This document shows positions 46,602 to 58,509 of a DNA stretch of 64,000 bases, piece after piece (positions within the stretch are counted from its first letter, which is position 1; every line of letters starts with the position of its first letter). The stretch lies in assembly GCA_035048815.1 (NCBI GenBank), contig JAUCBN010000043.1, positions 9,675,001-9,739,000 on the forward strand, given 5' to 3'. The notes under the pieces are model-generated. The model made no database searches. It saw only the letters and a program-made list of their open reading frames with translations, and was not told the origin of the DNA. This stretch comes from Abelmoschus esculentus. Its lineage: Eukaryota > Streptophyta > Magnoliopsida > Malvales > Malvaceae. The position numbers were made by a program, and so were the translations under genes.

Positions 46602-48102
46602 TTGGAAGCTGGAGAGAAAAACATCACGTTAGACGAAATACAGGACGCATTCCCAAACGAACACATCCTGCAAATCTCAACAGCAGAATCTGCCGAGGCA
46701 GAGACCATGGCAGTGTACAACTGTGGTGATATGGCAATACCTAAGTATATTTCGAAAACATTGATTGAAGACATTGCCGTAGTCACAACCACTCCCTGGT
46801 ATGCTGATCTTGTCAATTACTTAGCTAGTGGTGTTCTGCCTTATAACCTTAACCATAATGAGAAAAAGAGGTTCCTGCATAATGCAAACTAGTACTTCTG
46901 GGACGACCCTCTTTTGTTCAAGCAATGTGCAGATCAGGTTATAAGAAGATGCGTTCCAGAGGATGAGCAAGAAGAAGTGCTCAGGCAATGCCATGATTCA
47001 CCCTGTGGTGGACATTTTGGAGGAAACAGAACAACAGCCAAAGTGCTTCAATCAGGCCTTTATTGGCCCAAACTCTTCAAGGATGCACAACTTCACTACA
47101 AGCACTGTGATCGATGCCAACGCACGGGCAATATCTCTAGACGTAATGAGATGCCATTGCAGCCCATATTGGAAGTAGAACTATTTGATGTATGGGGCAT
47201 AAACTTTATGGGACCATTCCCATCATCTCAAGGGAATCTCTACATCCTACTATCAGTGGACTACGTATCAAAACGGGTCGAAGCAATTGTCACACCATAT
47301 AATGATGCCAAGGCTGTTAAGAAATTTCTTAAGAAAAATATTTTCACCAAATTCGGAGTGCCTAGGGCAATAATTAGTGATAAAGGTAAACACTTCGACA
47401 ATAGGCTTATTGCTGCGGCCCTAAATAAATTAGGCGTCACGCACAGAATTGCAAAGGCCTACCATCCACAGACAAATGGGCAGGCTGAGATATCGAACAG
47501 GGAATTAAAGCAAATCCTTGAAAAGGTTGTCAACCATCTCGAAAGGATTGGTCTCATCATCTCGACGATGCCCTGTGGGCATATAGGATAGCATACAAGA
47601 CCCCATTAGGAACATCTTTGTACAGTCTTGTATTTGGGAAAGCATGCCATTTGCCGTGGAAATCGAGCACAAAGCTTATTGGGCAATGAAAAGTTTGAAC
47701 ATGGAATGGAAAAGAGCTGGCCAAAAAAGACTGCTAGACCTCAATGAGATAGAGGAATTCAGAGCAGCAGCCTATGAAAATGCCAAGATCTACAAAGAAA
47801 AGACTAAAAGATGGCATGACCGTAAGCTACTGTTGAGGCAGTTCCTGCCAAGGCAGCAAGTTCTCCTTTTTAATTCTAGGCTCAAGTTATTTCCCGGCAA
47901 ACTCAAGTCCTGATGGTCAGGCCCATTCGAAGTTGTTCAGACCCTCCCACATGGTGCAGTATTGATCAAATCAAAAAGGGATGGACTTGAGTTCAAAGTG
48001 AATGGCCAACACTTGAAACACTATTCTAACCTTCATGATATAAGGATTATTGAGACCATCACCCTAGGAGGTGCACTTGCATGCACTCCTATCGTGACTT
48101 AA
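46602..48102 (+). pseudogene. Athila integrase (plus-strand copy)
   Basis: A zinc-binding region (HDSPCGGHFGGNRTT, CDRCQRTGNISRR), then the catalytic core with GINFMGPFP (the first catalytic Asp is replaced by Asn), SDKGKHFDN and GQAEISNREL. The C-terminal part has KAYWAMKSLNMEW and a degraded GPF motif before the stop at 48100. Breaks: TAG at 46890, a frameshift near 47550, TGA at 47911. The Asp-to-Asn change (GAC to AAC, a G-to-A change) would abolish catalysis even if the frame were intact. Confidence 0.85.
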
Positions 48103-48318
48103 TTTCTATATCTTATCTTTATTTCATTACATTTTTTAGGATTAGATTTGGTTTAGCGTTTTTCTTTCTATTATTGTTTTATTTTTAATTTTTATTGTTG
48201 GTGTTTATTTTTTTAGGACAGGAATCAAGATTGAAGGTGAAGACATTCAAGAGAAGATCCACTGCCGCGGAAGTGAACAGTGTCAGGGCCGTAGTAGTTA
48301 CAACAGGCAGAAGTGTGT

Positions 48319-48380
48319 AACGGCTAGAAAACGGCTAGTTGGATTAAAACACGACAGTACAAGACCAAGGCCTATATAAA
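48319..48380 (+). promoter_or_regulatory. Internal TATA box before ORF3, second copy
   Basis: CCTATATAAA at 48371-48380, 113 bp before the ORF3 ATG at 48493, with AACGG at 48319 and 48330 upstream. The position and order match the left Athila (2757-2810). The sequence around it has diverged, while TATA and AACGG remain. Confidence 0.5.
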
Positions 48381-48492
48381 CAAATTTTCACTTTGAACTA
48401 TTCACTTTTGCATTCTTGATCTCTTAAGAACTCTTTGCCTATCTCTCAAATTTCTTAACAAATCTCACAAACCTCTTTGCTTACATTTCTCC

Positions 48493-48680
48493 ATGGCAGC
48501 ATACAAAAGATTCACCCTCGTCATTGTTGAAGAACGCTTCAATAGATCCTTCGTTTCACGGAAATTGTGGGAAGAACAAGGCTTCCAGCAATCAGATGTG
48601 GAGAACTATGGAATCGAGCATTACTTGTACGATAAAATAGTATATCAAGAATGGCAAATCTTCTGTTTACAGCCCGCTCA
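48493..48680 (+). pseudogene. Athila ORF3 fragment (plus-strand copy)
   Basis: MAAYKRFTLV, RSFVSRKLWEEQGFQ and NYGIEHYLYDKI match the first 60 residues of the left Athila ORF3; the frame is open up to IFCLQPAH. The copia LTR starts at 48681 inside the codon series that in the left copy reads LQPAQANATIVREFY. The rest is not in the window. Confidence 0.82.
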
Positions 48681-50127
48681 TGTTAGAGTATGCCCAAAGA
48701 CCAATCATATGATGATTGTAAGGATACTTTTATTTACCAATTTTATTGAATAAAGGCATTGCCATTGTTGTTTTCAGATATGTGTCAATGTATATCATAA
48801 ACTGAGAAACAATAAGGTCCATATAATAATATATGTATTATTATTAAAAGATCCTTAGTCAAGTATTATTATGGGTATGGACAATAATAATACGCTTAAG
48901 ACTAACATGTGATTAATTGATAACAATGAGTTGTCATTGACATAGAGATGTCAGAATTAATACATGAATATATTAATAGAGAATAATATATTGGATTAAC
49001 CCACTATGAGCATATATCTTGGATTATTATGTGACGGTCACGATATTGCTCATAGTGACAACTATATGTATAGTCCTTAGACTTGAGATTATTACTATCT
49101 CAACATATGTTGTTTTATGTTTTGATGCAGTTAAACGTGTCGTGTAATTAGTTACACTATAAAAACTGACATTGGACATATTACAATGTATGTAGTGAGA
49201 TGTGAATAATCAAGATAGGATTTGTCCTTCCTACATAATAGGAAAATATATCAAAGGCCACTTGATTGAGTGAGACTAGAAATGCATGACCATGCTTGAA
49301 TACGTTGATATGAGATATTACAAATTATTCATTAAAAGTAGTCCACTCTAGATATCAAGAAACATTAAAATAGGCTATACAAGTGTGACTATTCCAAGAC
49401 TTGTGCCTATTAAAGATATAAAAGAACAAAAGGATATAATACATTAAGATAGTTGGTCACGGACATGATATATCGAATCATGATCTCTTGTAACTTAGAT
49501 GACAATGATATATTGCTAGATGTCACTTATTGTTTGTAATATTAGAATTGTTCTAATATTACTACTAACGTTACAATGAGCCTACAGGGTCACACCCAAT
49601 GGTTGAAAAGGAGCAAAAATATATATAAGTATAAGAAGAATATATTTAATCCCGAATTTTAATAAAGGATATAATTAAAGTAATTATATCCCTTTTAAAT
49701 TCGAATTAAATATATAGATTCCGAAATTTAAGGAAATAATTAAAGTAATTATTTCCTATAAACAAATTCGGAATCAAACTCTTATACCTAGGGTTACACC
49801 TATATAAAGGAACTTTGGTCTAGCAGCCATAACATAGAATTCCGAATTCCAAACCCTAGAATCACGAAAAATAGTTTTTCGAGATTTGCTCTCTCAACTG
49901 GGTGAACTGAGTAGAGGCCAAGACGATATTCGTGGAGGCTAAAGATTCGATTGTTGAACGATCGTAACTGCAGCAGATCCCGTTGCTGTCTTTGCTGTTT
50001 ATCAAGGAACCCAATGTAAGTTATCGCATCTCTTCCTCCCGATTTCGGATTAAACGTACATGGATCACTGGAAAGAGCGTCGTAATTTTGTTCCGCTGCG
50101 CCATGGGGTGTGCCGGCGGTCCCAACA
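48681..50127 (+). repeat. Copia 5' LTR (1,447 bp)
   Basis: Starts TGTTAGAGTATGCCC and ends GGCGGTCCCAACA, one base before the primer site. TATATAAAGG near 49801 is the likely TATA box. It is closely similar to the inverted solo LTR at 22293-23651. Confidence 0.9.
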
Positions 50128-50128
50128 G

Positions 50129-50141
50129 TGGTATCAGAGCC
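50129..50141 (+). other. Copia primer-binding site
   Basis: TGGTATCAGAGCC, matching the 3' end of initiator Met-tRNA over 13 bases; the next bases (ACTTG) deviate. Confidence 0.82.
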
Positions 50142-51589
50142 ACTTGTACGATCCGTAATCGGGTTAAATACTTGGGTGATGCGATATGTATGAGATGCAT
50201 GATTTGTTTTACTATATCAGCGATATAAATATTGATATTGATAGTCGATTCATACAATTAATATTGTAATCTGTTAATTACAGTCGCCATGTTGCTACAA
50301 GGGTTTTACGATAATCATATGTCAATGGTTAACATAGTGATCGGCGGAAGTGCGATAGCAGATCGCATCAAGGAAAAAGGAATAATTGTTATTCCGATAT
50401 AGAAAAATCTAAGGGATTTAAAAATCTCGAAAACGCGATTTGGTTGATAAATCTTATTAAATCGTGATGTTTTTCCATAGAAAAATTGTCGCTATTTTTC
50501 AAAATTTCCTGCCAGCCGTGCCGGTATGGCTTGTGGCCGCAAGGGGCTCTGCCCCTTGACCCCTTCGTAGGCAACATAGATTATAGGCACATATTGGTAA
50601 TATTAACGATTTCGTGATAGCATATATATGATATGTTTGCTTTGCACGGTGTTTGACATGCATGGTTATAGCCCTTGCTTTTACAATAGTTGTAAATTTT
50701 AAATACAGCCTGCGTGTCGTGCCTTTCTCTATGTCTGTTGTACTTCTCTTCTCATCTTACTCCCTCGTATGTAAAACGAGTTTCTATAATTGTAATATTA
50801 TTCCAAGAAGCAATCGAGACATTTGGAGCAAAGGCGAGAAGATGCTTGAGAAGTAGTTTTAGTGTAGAATTAGGGTTTTAAGGTTCTCCCATTGGCTTGG
50901 GATGGGCCACTTTAATTCTTTATTTTGGACTATAACCATTGCAATCTTATTGTTTTATATCTATCATGTATGTGATGCAATGTATGATATATATCTTCTA
51001 CTCGTATATATTGATGAGATCAATAAGGGCCAAATTAAAAGAAATATCGATGAGATAGTTAAAGTTTTCCCTCAAATAATCTAAGTTAAATTTAGTCGTC
51101 CAATATTTGCCCTCGTTAAGGCCTTGATCGATCTTATGTGGGTTTTACCAAAGCATTGACACATAAGTCCATCTTGGTTAAACGCGAAGAATAAGTAAGT
51201 GATATTCGTCGGTCGAACTATTGTTAATAACTTAGTTAGGTTATTCTAATAGGATTAGAAACCTAAAGGCTAAGTATTTGGTTAAGTCATGAGATGACTG
51301 AACAAGAGTTGTTCACCAAATGGAGGAGTTACATGAAATGTAATTTGTAAAGGGTTACTTACCTAAATAACCTATATCCTAAAAGAAAAAGCCAAAGCTG
51401 ATTTAGGAAATTGGTGAATTATGGATCCTCGCTCACTAGAAAAAATTTCGTCGAATTTTTCCGAAATTAAAAACGAGAGGGTTTTTTAATTTTGAACAAA
51501 ATAGTGGGAGTATTTTATAAAAAAAGACCTATTTATAATATTTCAAATTGGTAAATTTATATTATGTATTTCCATTGTTGTAGATCTAA
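50142..51589 (+). other. Long noncoding leader of the copia element
   Basis: About 1.45 kb between the primer site and the gag start holds no ORF with recognisable similarity. It is AT-rich apart from a GC-rich patch near 50510-50570. Such a long leader is unusual for copia elements and may hold a packaging signal, an intron or an old insertion; I see no insertion boundaries. Confidence 0.6.
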
Positions 51590-52312
51590 ATGGCAAACAA
51601 CACTATATCACTGCGATCACTCCTTGAGAAGGAGAAACTCAACGACATAAACTTCCTTGATTGGTTCCGCAATTTGATAATTGTCCTCAAACAGGAAATA
51701 AAGAAATATGTCATTGAAGAACCTGTTCCTGATGAACCGACAACTAATGCTTCTAGAGCTGACAAAGACAAGTTTAAGAAATATGAGATGATTCAAAACC
51801 TCAAAGAAATATATGAGGAGCAAGCACGTCAAGAGAGGTATGAGACCTCTAAAGCTCTATTTCAGTGCAAAATGGTAGAGGGATCTCCTGTAGGAGCTCA
51901 TGTCATTAAGATGATAGGCTATATCCAAACGTTGGAAAAGCTAGGTTTTCCTCTCAAGGATGAATTGGCTACTGATGTTATTCTGCAATCGTTGCCGAAT
52001 AGCTTCAACCAATTTGTCCTTAATTTCAACATGAATGAAATTAACAAAACTTTGCCACAGTTACTTGGCATGTTACGAACTGCTGAGAAAAATATGTCTA
52101 AGGGTGGACCTAAGCCCATTCTGATGGTCCGCAAGGACAAAGGAAAGGGAAAGGCAGTGGCAAAGTACAAGGGTAAAGGTAAGCCTATACCCAAAGGACA
52201 TGATGCACTGAAACCCAAAGGGGGAGTTAGCAAGGAAGGAAAATGTTTCCATTGCAATAAGACCGGACACTAGAAAAGAAATTGCCCCATTTACCTTGAA
52301 GAGGTCAAGTAG
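51590..52312 (+). pseudogene. Copia gag
   Basis: MANNTISLRSLLEKEKLND at 51590, then NFLDWFRNLIIVLKQE and LLGMLRTAEKNM, the usual copia Gag core, a Lys/Gly-rich stretch, and a CCHC zinc knuckle (CFHCNKTGH-KRNC) whose Trp/Tyr position is a TAG stop at 52271. Another TAG is at 52310. Frame otherwise intact. Confidence 0.87.
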
Positions 52313-54285
52313 GCAAAAGCAGATGGTGCATCTGCTTCAGGTATTTATGTTATCGATGTGAATCTGTCAACATCTTCTTCTTGGGTATTAGATACCGGTT
52401 ATGGTTCTCACATTTGTACTTCTGTACAGGGACTGCAAAAGAGAAGGAATCTAGCTAAGGGAGACGTAGACCTACGAGTAGGAAATGGAGCAAGAGTTGT
52501 TGCATTAGTTATAGGAACATACGTTTTATCTTTACCTAGTGGACTTGATTTACATTTAGAAGATTGTTATTTTGTGCCTAGTTTGACTAAAAACATTATT
52601 TCTATTTCTTGTTTGGACAAGATTGGCTTTGAGATTATTATTAAGAATAATTGTTTTTCTTTTTATCTCGATAATGTTTTTTATGGTTCGGCACAATTGG
52701 TTAATGGCTTATACATTTTAAATCTAGAAAAAGCCATTTATAACATAAATACCAAAAGATCAAAAACAAATGACTCAAATCAAACTTATCTTTGCATTGT
52801 CGTTTAGGCCATATAAGTGAGAAACGCATATCAAAACTCCATAAAGATGGATTCTTAGATTCATTTGTTTTCGAACAACTGGATGTATGTGAATCTTGCT
52901 TATTAGGAAAAATGACTAAGGCTCCTTTTAATGGTAAAAGTGAGCGAGCAAGTGATTTATTGGGATTAATACATAATGATGTATGTGGACCAATGAACAC
53001 ACAAGCTAGAGGTGGATTTCAGTACTTCATCACTTTCACTGATGACTTCAGTCGATATGGTTACATATACCTTATGCGCCATAAATCTTAGGCTATCGAA
53101 AAGTTTAAAGTATTCAAGAATGAAGTACAAAATCAACTAGGCAAGAGTATTAAAACACTTCGATGAGTTCGAGGTGGAGAATACTTAAGCATAGAATTTG
53201 ATGAACCCCTTAAAGAATGTGGGATTGTCCCACAGCTTACTCCACCAGGTACACCACAATGGAATGGAGTTTCTGAGATGAGAAATCGAACTTTGTTAGA
53301 CATGGTTCGATCAATGATGAGTCAAAGTGATCTTCCAACTTCTTTCTGGGGACATTCACTAGAAACAACTGCTTTCACTTTAAATCGTGCTCCGTCTAAA
53401 TCTGTTCAAAAGACACCATATGAGATATAGACAAGAAAATTTCCTAGTATGTCTTTTATGAAGATTTGGGGTTGCGAAGCATATGTCAAACATTAGATGT
53501 CTACAAAGCTCGAACCCAAATCTCATAAGTGTAATTTTGTTGGATATCCCAAAGAAACTAAGGGATATTATTTCTTTAACCCTAAAGAGAACAAAGTGTT
53601 TGTTGCTTGAACAGAAGTTTTTCTCGAAAGAGAATTTCTCAATAAGAAAGGAAAGGGTAGAGACATTGAACTTGGAGAAGTTCAAGAACAACAATTCACT
53701 GAGCCTGAAATTGAACATGTTCCACAAATTGTTGAGGAACAGTCAACAGATTTAAAAACACAATCACTGCGCAGGTCCACACGAGAACGCCATGCACCTG
53801 AGAGATATGGATTTCTCATTACCACGCATGGAGATGTTCTTATTATGGATCAAGATGAGCCAAGAACTTATCAAGAGGCAGTATTGAGCCTAGACTCTGA
53901 GAAATGGCTTGAGGCCATGAAATCTGAGATAGAATCCATGTCAGTTAACCAAGTATGGACTTCGGTTGAATCACCTAAAGGGGTAAAACCTATAGGGTGT
54001 AAATGGGTTTTCAAGAAGAAAACCGACATGGATGGAAACGTACAAACATACAAGGGGCGACTAGTCGCTAAACGTTTTCGACAAGTTCATGGTATTGACT
54101 ATGACGAAACTTTCTCCCTTGTAGCTATGCTTAAATCCATCCGGATCTTGCTTGCTATAGCTACATTCCATGATTATGAAATTTGGCAAATGGACGTCAA
54201 AACCGCTTTCCTTAATGAAAAACTTGAAGAGGATGTGTATATGACACAACCAGAAGGTTTTATCGCTCTAGGAAATGCTGGAAAG
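52313..54285 (+). pseudogene. Copia protease, integrase and partial RT
   Basis: Protease active site WVLDTGYGSHICTS (about 52384-52425). A frameshift near 52795 precedes the integrase zinc part (HCRLGH, CESCLLGK), then HNDVCGPM and GTPQWNGVSEMRNRT. The second catalytic Asp is lost: the usual RSDxGGEY reads R-stop-V-RGGEY (TGA near 53164). A linker with LRRSTRERHAPERYG follows, then RT with EAMKSEIESM, WVFKKKTDMDGN, GIDYDETFS and QMDVKTAFLN. It ends before the YVDD catalytic motif. Stops also at 53089, 53428, 53494 and 53608. Confidence 0.87.
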
Positions 54286-54432
54286 GTAAACCACTCACAA
54301 AATCCATGGTCACACGCTCCCATTTCCACTGAGGGATCTCAATATGCTGCAGAAGTCCAGATGGACGCTGATGTTCTACTTTGACTTTCTGGCAGGTCAA
54401 GCACTTAGATACAAAACTGACCACATCTCGAT
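54286..54432 (-). pseudogene. Chromovirus integrase fragment
   Basis: The minus strand encodes RDVVSFVSKCLTCQKVKVEH and IPQWKWERVTMDFVSGLP, typical of the gypsy integrase zinc region and first catalytic motif. It is bounded by the broken copia RT on the left and an Athila LTR on the right. It belongs to the same lineage as, but is distinct from, the chromovirus at 34907-37792, whose equivalent reads FVSRCMVCQRVKAEHQ. Confidence 0.85.
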
Positions 54433-55753
54433 GTGTCAAAAGTGCGCGTTTAGTGCAAGTGGACACATCGCAAGTAATAAGTGATAAGTATATTATCGAG
54501 TTATCGTCTCCTCAGGGACCGATATACTTAATATGCTTTCTTCACTTCCTTGTTCTGTAGAAAGATAAAAACACAAATAAGTTGATTTGGTTTATCTAAA
54601 CTAAAATAACTAAAATAAAAGTAAAGGGTTGAAATAGTAGAGAGAGATGGGCTAGGATCCAGTTGCGTCGTATTGTGGAATTGATTGATATGTCTCCGTC
54701 CAATGCAATCGTATATCACTGCCTCGGCAACACTACAGTTTACTGCCGGGGCAGCGATAACACTGTCTGTCGCGGCAATCCCTTGCTCGTGGACAGACTT
54801 TACCAAAGTTCGGCAAAGTGTCCTTGGATGACTCTGCTTATCCCTAAGTCAGAGTGTTGTTGATGACTAGTCCTTGATGATACCTCCCGGCGTGAACAAA
54901 TTATACTCACCAACCAATCTCACACTTCTTTTAGCCGCTGAAACTCTTAACCTATCCCTAGGTCGAGTTAGTATTTCGCGATTGAAACACCGTACTTACC
55001 CCTTTCGTGAATCTAACTCTCCCGAGCTTAGATAAATGGATGATCACAATATCCTCTCCCGAGCTCAATTGTGAAACAGGGAATAACAAAGGATAAGCAA
55101 ACCTTGATAATCTTTATTGCATTGAATGAAAGACAAAGTACAATCTCTTCTCACAAATACTCGACAACCTTCACCTAATCCCTAAGAAGGTTTAGAACAT
55201 GATGGAGAGGAAAGGAACAAGAGTAGGAGTCGGCTCTCTCCCTAGGTATTTCGTTGTCTCTTACATTGGGTGGCTAGGTCTTTATATAGGCTAGACCTAG
55301 GGCAAACCTTTACTAAGTAGAATATAACTTGGATTAGGGAACAAGTCAAGTACATAATAATAATATATTTCCAAGTTTATATTCGGCTAAGGGGCTTTCC
55401 CGCGTAATCTTCCTTTGGGCTTTTCCTTGTGCTAGCCAGCTCCGATTCATGGGCCTCAAGTCCAGACACGTTCCCTGGATTTTTGTCTTTCCATCGCCTA
55501 TAATCTTGCTTCCTGTCTTTCTGTTGCTGCCTCGGCATTAGGTCCTGCCTCGGCCTTGTCTCTGCCGCGGCACTGGTTCTCCTGCACAGATATGAAAACG
55601 CAGTAAAACGTGCATTTTTTCGTAAATATTATCTATATGAGCATATTTCTAAATATATCACATTGAGTGCATGTATTGGTCTAAGTGGGTGTATATTTGG
55701 TAATTAATGCCCATAAAAGGAGTAAAAAGTGATAGTGTGTTGAGCACTTATCA
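54433..55753 (-). repeat. Athila 3' LTR (minus strand, 1,321 bp)
   Basis: Minus-strand start TGATAAGTGCTCAACACAC at 55753; it ends CACTTTTGACAC at 54433, lacking the final GCGACA present in the 5' LTR. TATATAAAG is at 55289-55281 and AATAAA near 55115. A few percent different from its partner LTR. Confidence 0.9.
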
Positions 55754-56907
55754 CATCCCCAAACTCGAACTATTGCTTGTCTTCAAGCAATGCAAACCAT
55801 CAATTTGCCAAACTTTACTCTCTCTTGGTCTTACATGTCCATCTATTCTCCCCACCATAACTAGGCCTATTCTTTAGCCTTAACCATTCGGTTACTCAAG
55901 GATTTACCTAGAAACAAACTATAGGAGTTTTGAGTGTGTGTGTTTTTGTGGACAAGTTGATTAAAGGCTTTCTTAGATAAACTCTAAGTTCAAGACAAAC
56001 AGACATTGGTTAAGTGTTCTCTTCTTTTTCAAACCCCAAATCTTGAGCCGGTTTCGGGCACCTCAAAGACTTGTGTTTTTCTTTTTTACTAAAATCCTTC
56101 TTTCTTTTTAATATTCCTTAACACATACTAGAGCCAATTTCGGGCACCTCTAGTATGAAGAAGAGACTTTCTAGAGCCGGTGGTAGGCACCTCTAGTTAC
56201 TTTCCAAAGATCTAAGTCTTTATCACCTAAGTTCATTAAAAGAATTCCTATAATCCAACAAGTCCCAAAAGTGTTTAAAGTTTAAAGTTCTTCCTATAGT
56301 AAGTTCTAAGTTTTCATCCTTAAGCATCCTAAGGTTAAGCCCTCTTAACAGAACCTAAACATGGTAAGGAGAAAGATTTCTATAGCCTTAAAGAATAAAC
56401 TAAGGCAATACTGATGATGAGCAGTGCAAGAGTGTAGGCAGTGAATTCAAGTAAGGCGGGGAGCATAAAAATTAAAAAAAATCACTGGAATACTCCCTTT
56501 TTGGCAAGGCCGCGGCAGTAGATTACTGCCTTGGCAGAGAATCTGCACCCCCAAACTCAAACCAAGAATTGTCCTCAATGCTTTATATTTTGAAGGAATA
56601 AACGCAAAACAGAATATGAATTATATGCAGCAAGTAAAAACAGTAAAACAATTTAAATTGAATTAAGGACAAAGAAATTTAAAGCAACTCCGAAGAGCTG
56701 CTTGTAACAATTTTCCTCCGTGGCCTTGATGCCAAATGCTTTGTCCTTGGGGAGGGCGATGGTTGCGCCTTTGCTTGCCTCGACGGCTGGACTCGAGTGG
56801 GTGGGGTCCTTTGCCTTGGGTCCTCTACCTTGTCTTTGTCCTAATAAAAACAAAAGAAAATGAAATGTCCTAAAATAACGTTAAAGAAAGGATAGAAGGT
56901 TGCGACA
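55754..56907 (-). other. Athila 3' region: ORF3 remnant, hairpins, purine tract
   Basis: Minus strand. After the pol stop comes a short noncoding stretch, then a jump (near 56845) to the last about 55 codons of ORF3 (56679-56840, ending ...SSSSE-LL-stop, with the frame disturbed). Compared with the left Athila, about 1.74 kb is deleted, including the internal promoter and almost all of ORF3. The three hairpins are kept at about 56197-56044. The purine tract TTCGAGTTTGGGGATG (55769-55754) abuts the LTR. Confidence 0.8.
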
Positions 56908-58509
56908 TTAATTCTGTATAGGAGGGCGTGCTAGGGCATCTTCTAAAGTGATGGTCTCCATAGTTTTTATGTCCTGTGGCCCAGAATAGTGCTTCAAGTG
57001 TTGGCCATTGACTTTGAATTCATGGCCATCTTTTAGTGATTTGATCGTTACGACTCCATGGGGGAAAACTCGAACGACCTCAAATGGGCCTGACCATCTG
57101 GATTTAAGTTTTCCTAGAAACAGTCTAAGCCTGGAGTTAAAAAGGAGGATGTGCTGCCCCGGCAAGAACTGCCTCGGCAGTAACTTTCGGTCATGCCATT
57201 TTTTTGTTTTCTCTTTGTAGATCTTGGCATTCTCATAGGCTGCTATCCGGAATTCTTCTATCTCATTGAGATCTAGTAGTCTTTTTTGTCCGGCTTTTTC
57301 CCAATCCATATTTAAGTTCTTTACTGCACAATATGCTTTATGTTCGATTTCTACAGGCAAATGACAAGCTTTCCCGAACACAAGCTTATATGGTGATGTT
57401 CCTAATGGGGTTTTGAATGCTGTCCTGTAGGCCCATAAAGCATCATCAAGACGATAAGACCAGTCCTTTCTAGAAGGGTTTACCACCTTTTCAAGGATTT
57501 GTTTTAGTTCCTTGTTGGATATTTCAGCTTGCCCATTTGTCTGTGGATGATATGCCGTAGCGAGCTTGTGGGTGATGCCGAGTTTTTTTAGTGCCGCGAC
57601 AATAAGTTTGTTATCGAAGTGTTTTCCTTCGTCACTTATGATTGCTCTAGGGATTCCAAACCTTGTAAAAATATTTTTTTTGAGAAATTTGTGAACTGTC
57701 TTGGAATCATTGTGAGGTGTGGCGATTGCTTCGACCCACTTTGATACGTAATCCACGGCCACTAAGATACAAAGGTTTCCTTGAGAAGATGGAAAGGGCC
57801 CCATGAAATCTATGCCCCAAACATCGAACAGCTCTACTTCCAGTATGGGTTGTAAGGGCATCTCATGTCGTCTTGATATGTTGCCCGTGCGTTGGCAGCG
57901 GTCACAGTTCTTATAATAGTCATGGGCATCTTTGTAGAGTGTAGGCCAGTATAGGCCGGATTGCAGTACCTTTGTTGTTGTCCTATTTCCTCCAAAATGC
58001 CCACCACAAGGTGAGTCATGGCAGTGTTGGAGTATTGCTTTTTGTTCTTCTTCTGGCACACATCTTCTTATAACCTGATCTGCACAATGCTTAAACAGAA
58101 GAGGGTCGTCCCAGAAATAATGTTTTGCATTATGCTGAAACTTCTTCTTTTCGTTATGGTTGAGGTTATAAGGGATAATACCACTAACTAGATAATTAAC
58201 AAGATCAGCATACCAGGGGGTGGATGTTACTGCAGCAATGTCTTCTGTCAAAGTTGCGGAGATGTATTCAGACAATGCCGCGGCAGCGCGGTTGTAAACT
58301 GCTACGACCTCTGTCTCGGCAGTATCCCTTGCAGTTGTGACAATTTGCAGTATTTGTTCATCTGGAAATTCATCTTGTATTTCTTCAAGTAAGTGGGTAT
58401 TGTCCTTGTTCTCTAATCTAGAAAGATGGTCGGCCACTTGGTTTTCCGTACCCTTGCGATCTTTGATTTCAACGTCAAATTCTTGTAAAAGAAGGATCCA
58501 TCTAATCAA
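56908..58509 (-). pseudogene. Athila RNase H C-terminus and integrase (minus-strand copy)
   Basis: An open 533-residue frame. Residues 1-35 are the end of RNase H and its tether (WILLLQEFDVEIKDRKG, NQVADHLSRLE). Zinc-binding region: H164, H171, C202, C205. Catalytic triad: D234 (GIDFMGPF), D293 (SDEGKHFDN), E329 (GQAEISN), the last two separated by 35 residues as in D,D-35-E integrases. C-terminal GPF motif (SRWSGPFEVVRVF, about residues 465-477) and end ALARPPIQN. This domain alone looks intact; it is separated from RT by a one-base loss near 58590. It lacks a chromodomain, as expected for Athila. Confidence 0.9.

Larger units (their letters stand above)
41026..48680 (+). mobile_element. Athila element, 5' LTR to ORF3, cut by a copia insertion
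   Basis: 5' LTR, Asp-tRNA-type primer site, gag, protease, RT, RNase H, integrase, internal promoter and the first 62 codons of ORF3, at which point a copia LTR begins. The 3' half of ORF3 and the 3' LTR are not in the window. Its LTR differs clearly from the other Athila LTRs here, so it is a separate subfamily. The coding region is full length in layout but decayed, with about ten stops and several frameshifts. Confidence 0.9.
48681..54285 (+). mobile_element. Ty1/copia element, 3'-truncated
   Basis: 5' LTR, Met-tRNA-type primer site, long leader, gag, protease, integrase and the first part of RT in the copia order (integrase before RT). The sequence breaks at 54285 after MTQPEGFIALGNAG and is followed by an unrelated minus-strand chromovirus fragment. 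The catalytic RT motif, RNase H and 3' LTR are absent. The same LTR family occurs at 22293-23651. Confidence 0.9.

Noticed and set aside
49983..50257. Overlapping 78-81 residue ORFs at the copia LTR end
   Set aside because: They cross the LTR end and primer site, so they cannot be conserved coding sequence.
53483..53755. 90-residue ORF in the copia pol
   Set aside because: Wrong frame; the adjacent frame carries the integrase-RT linker with recognisable motifs.
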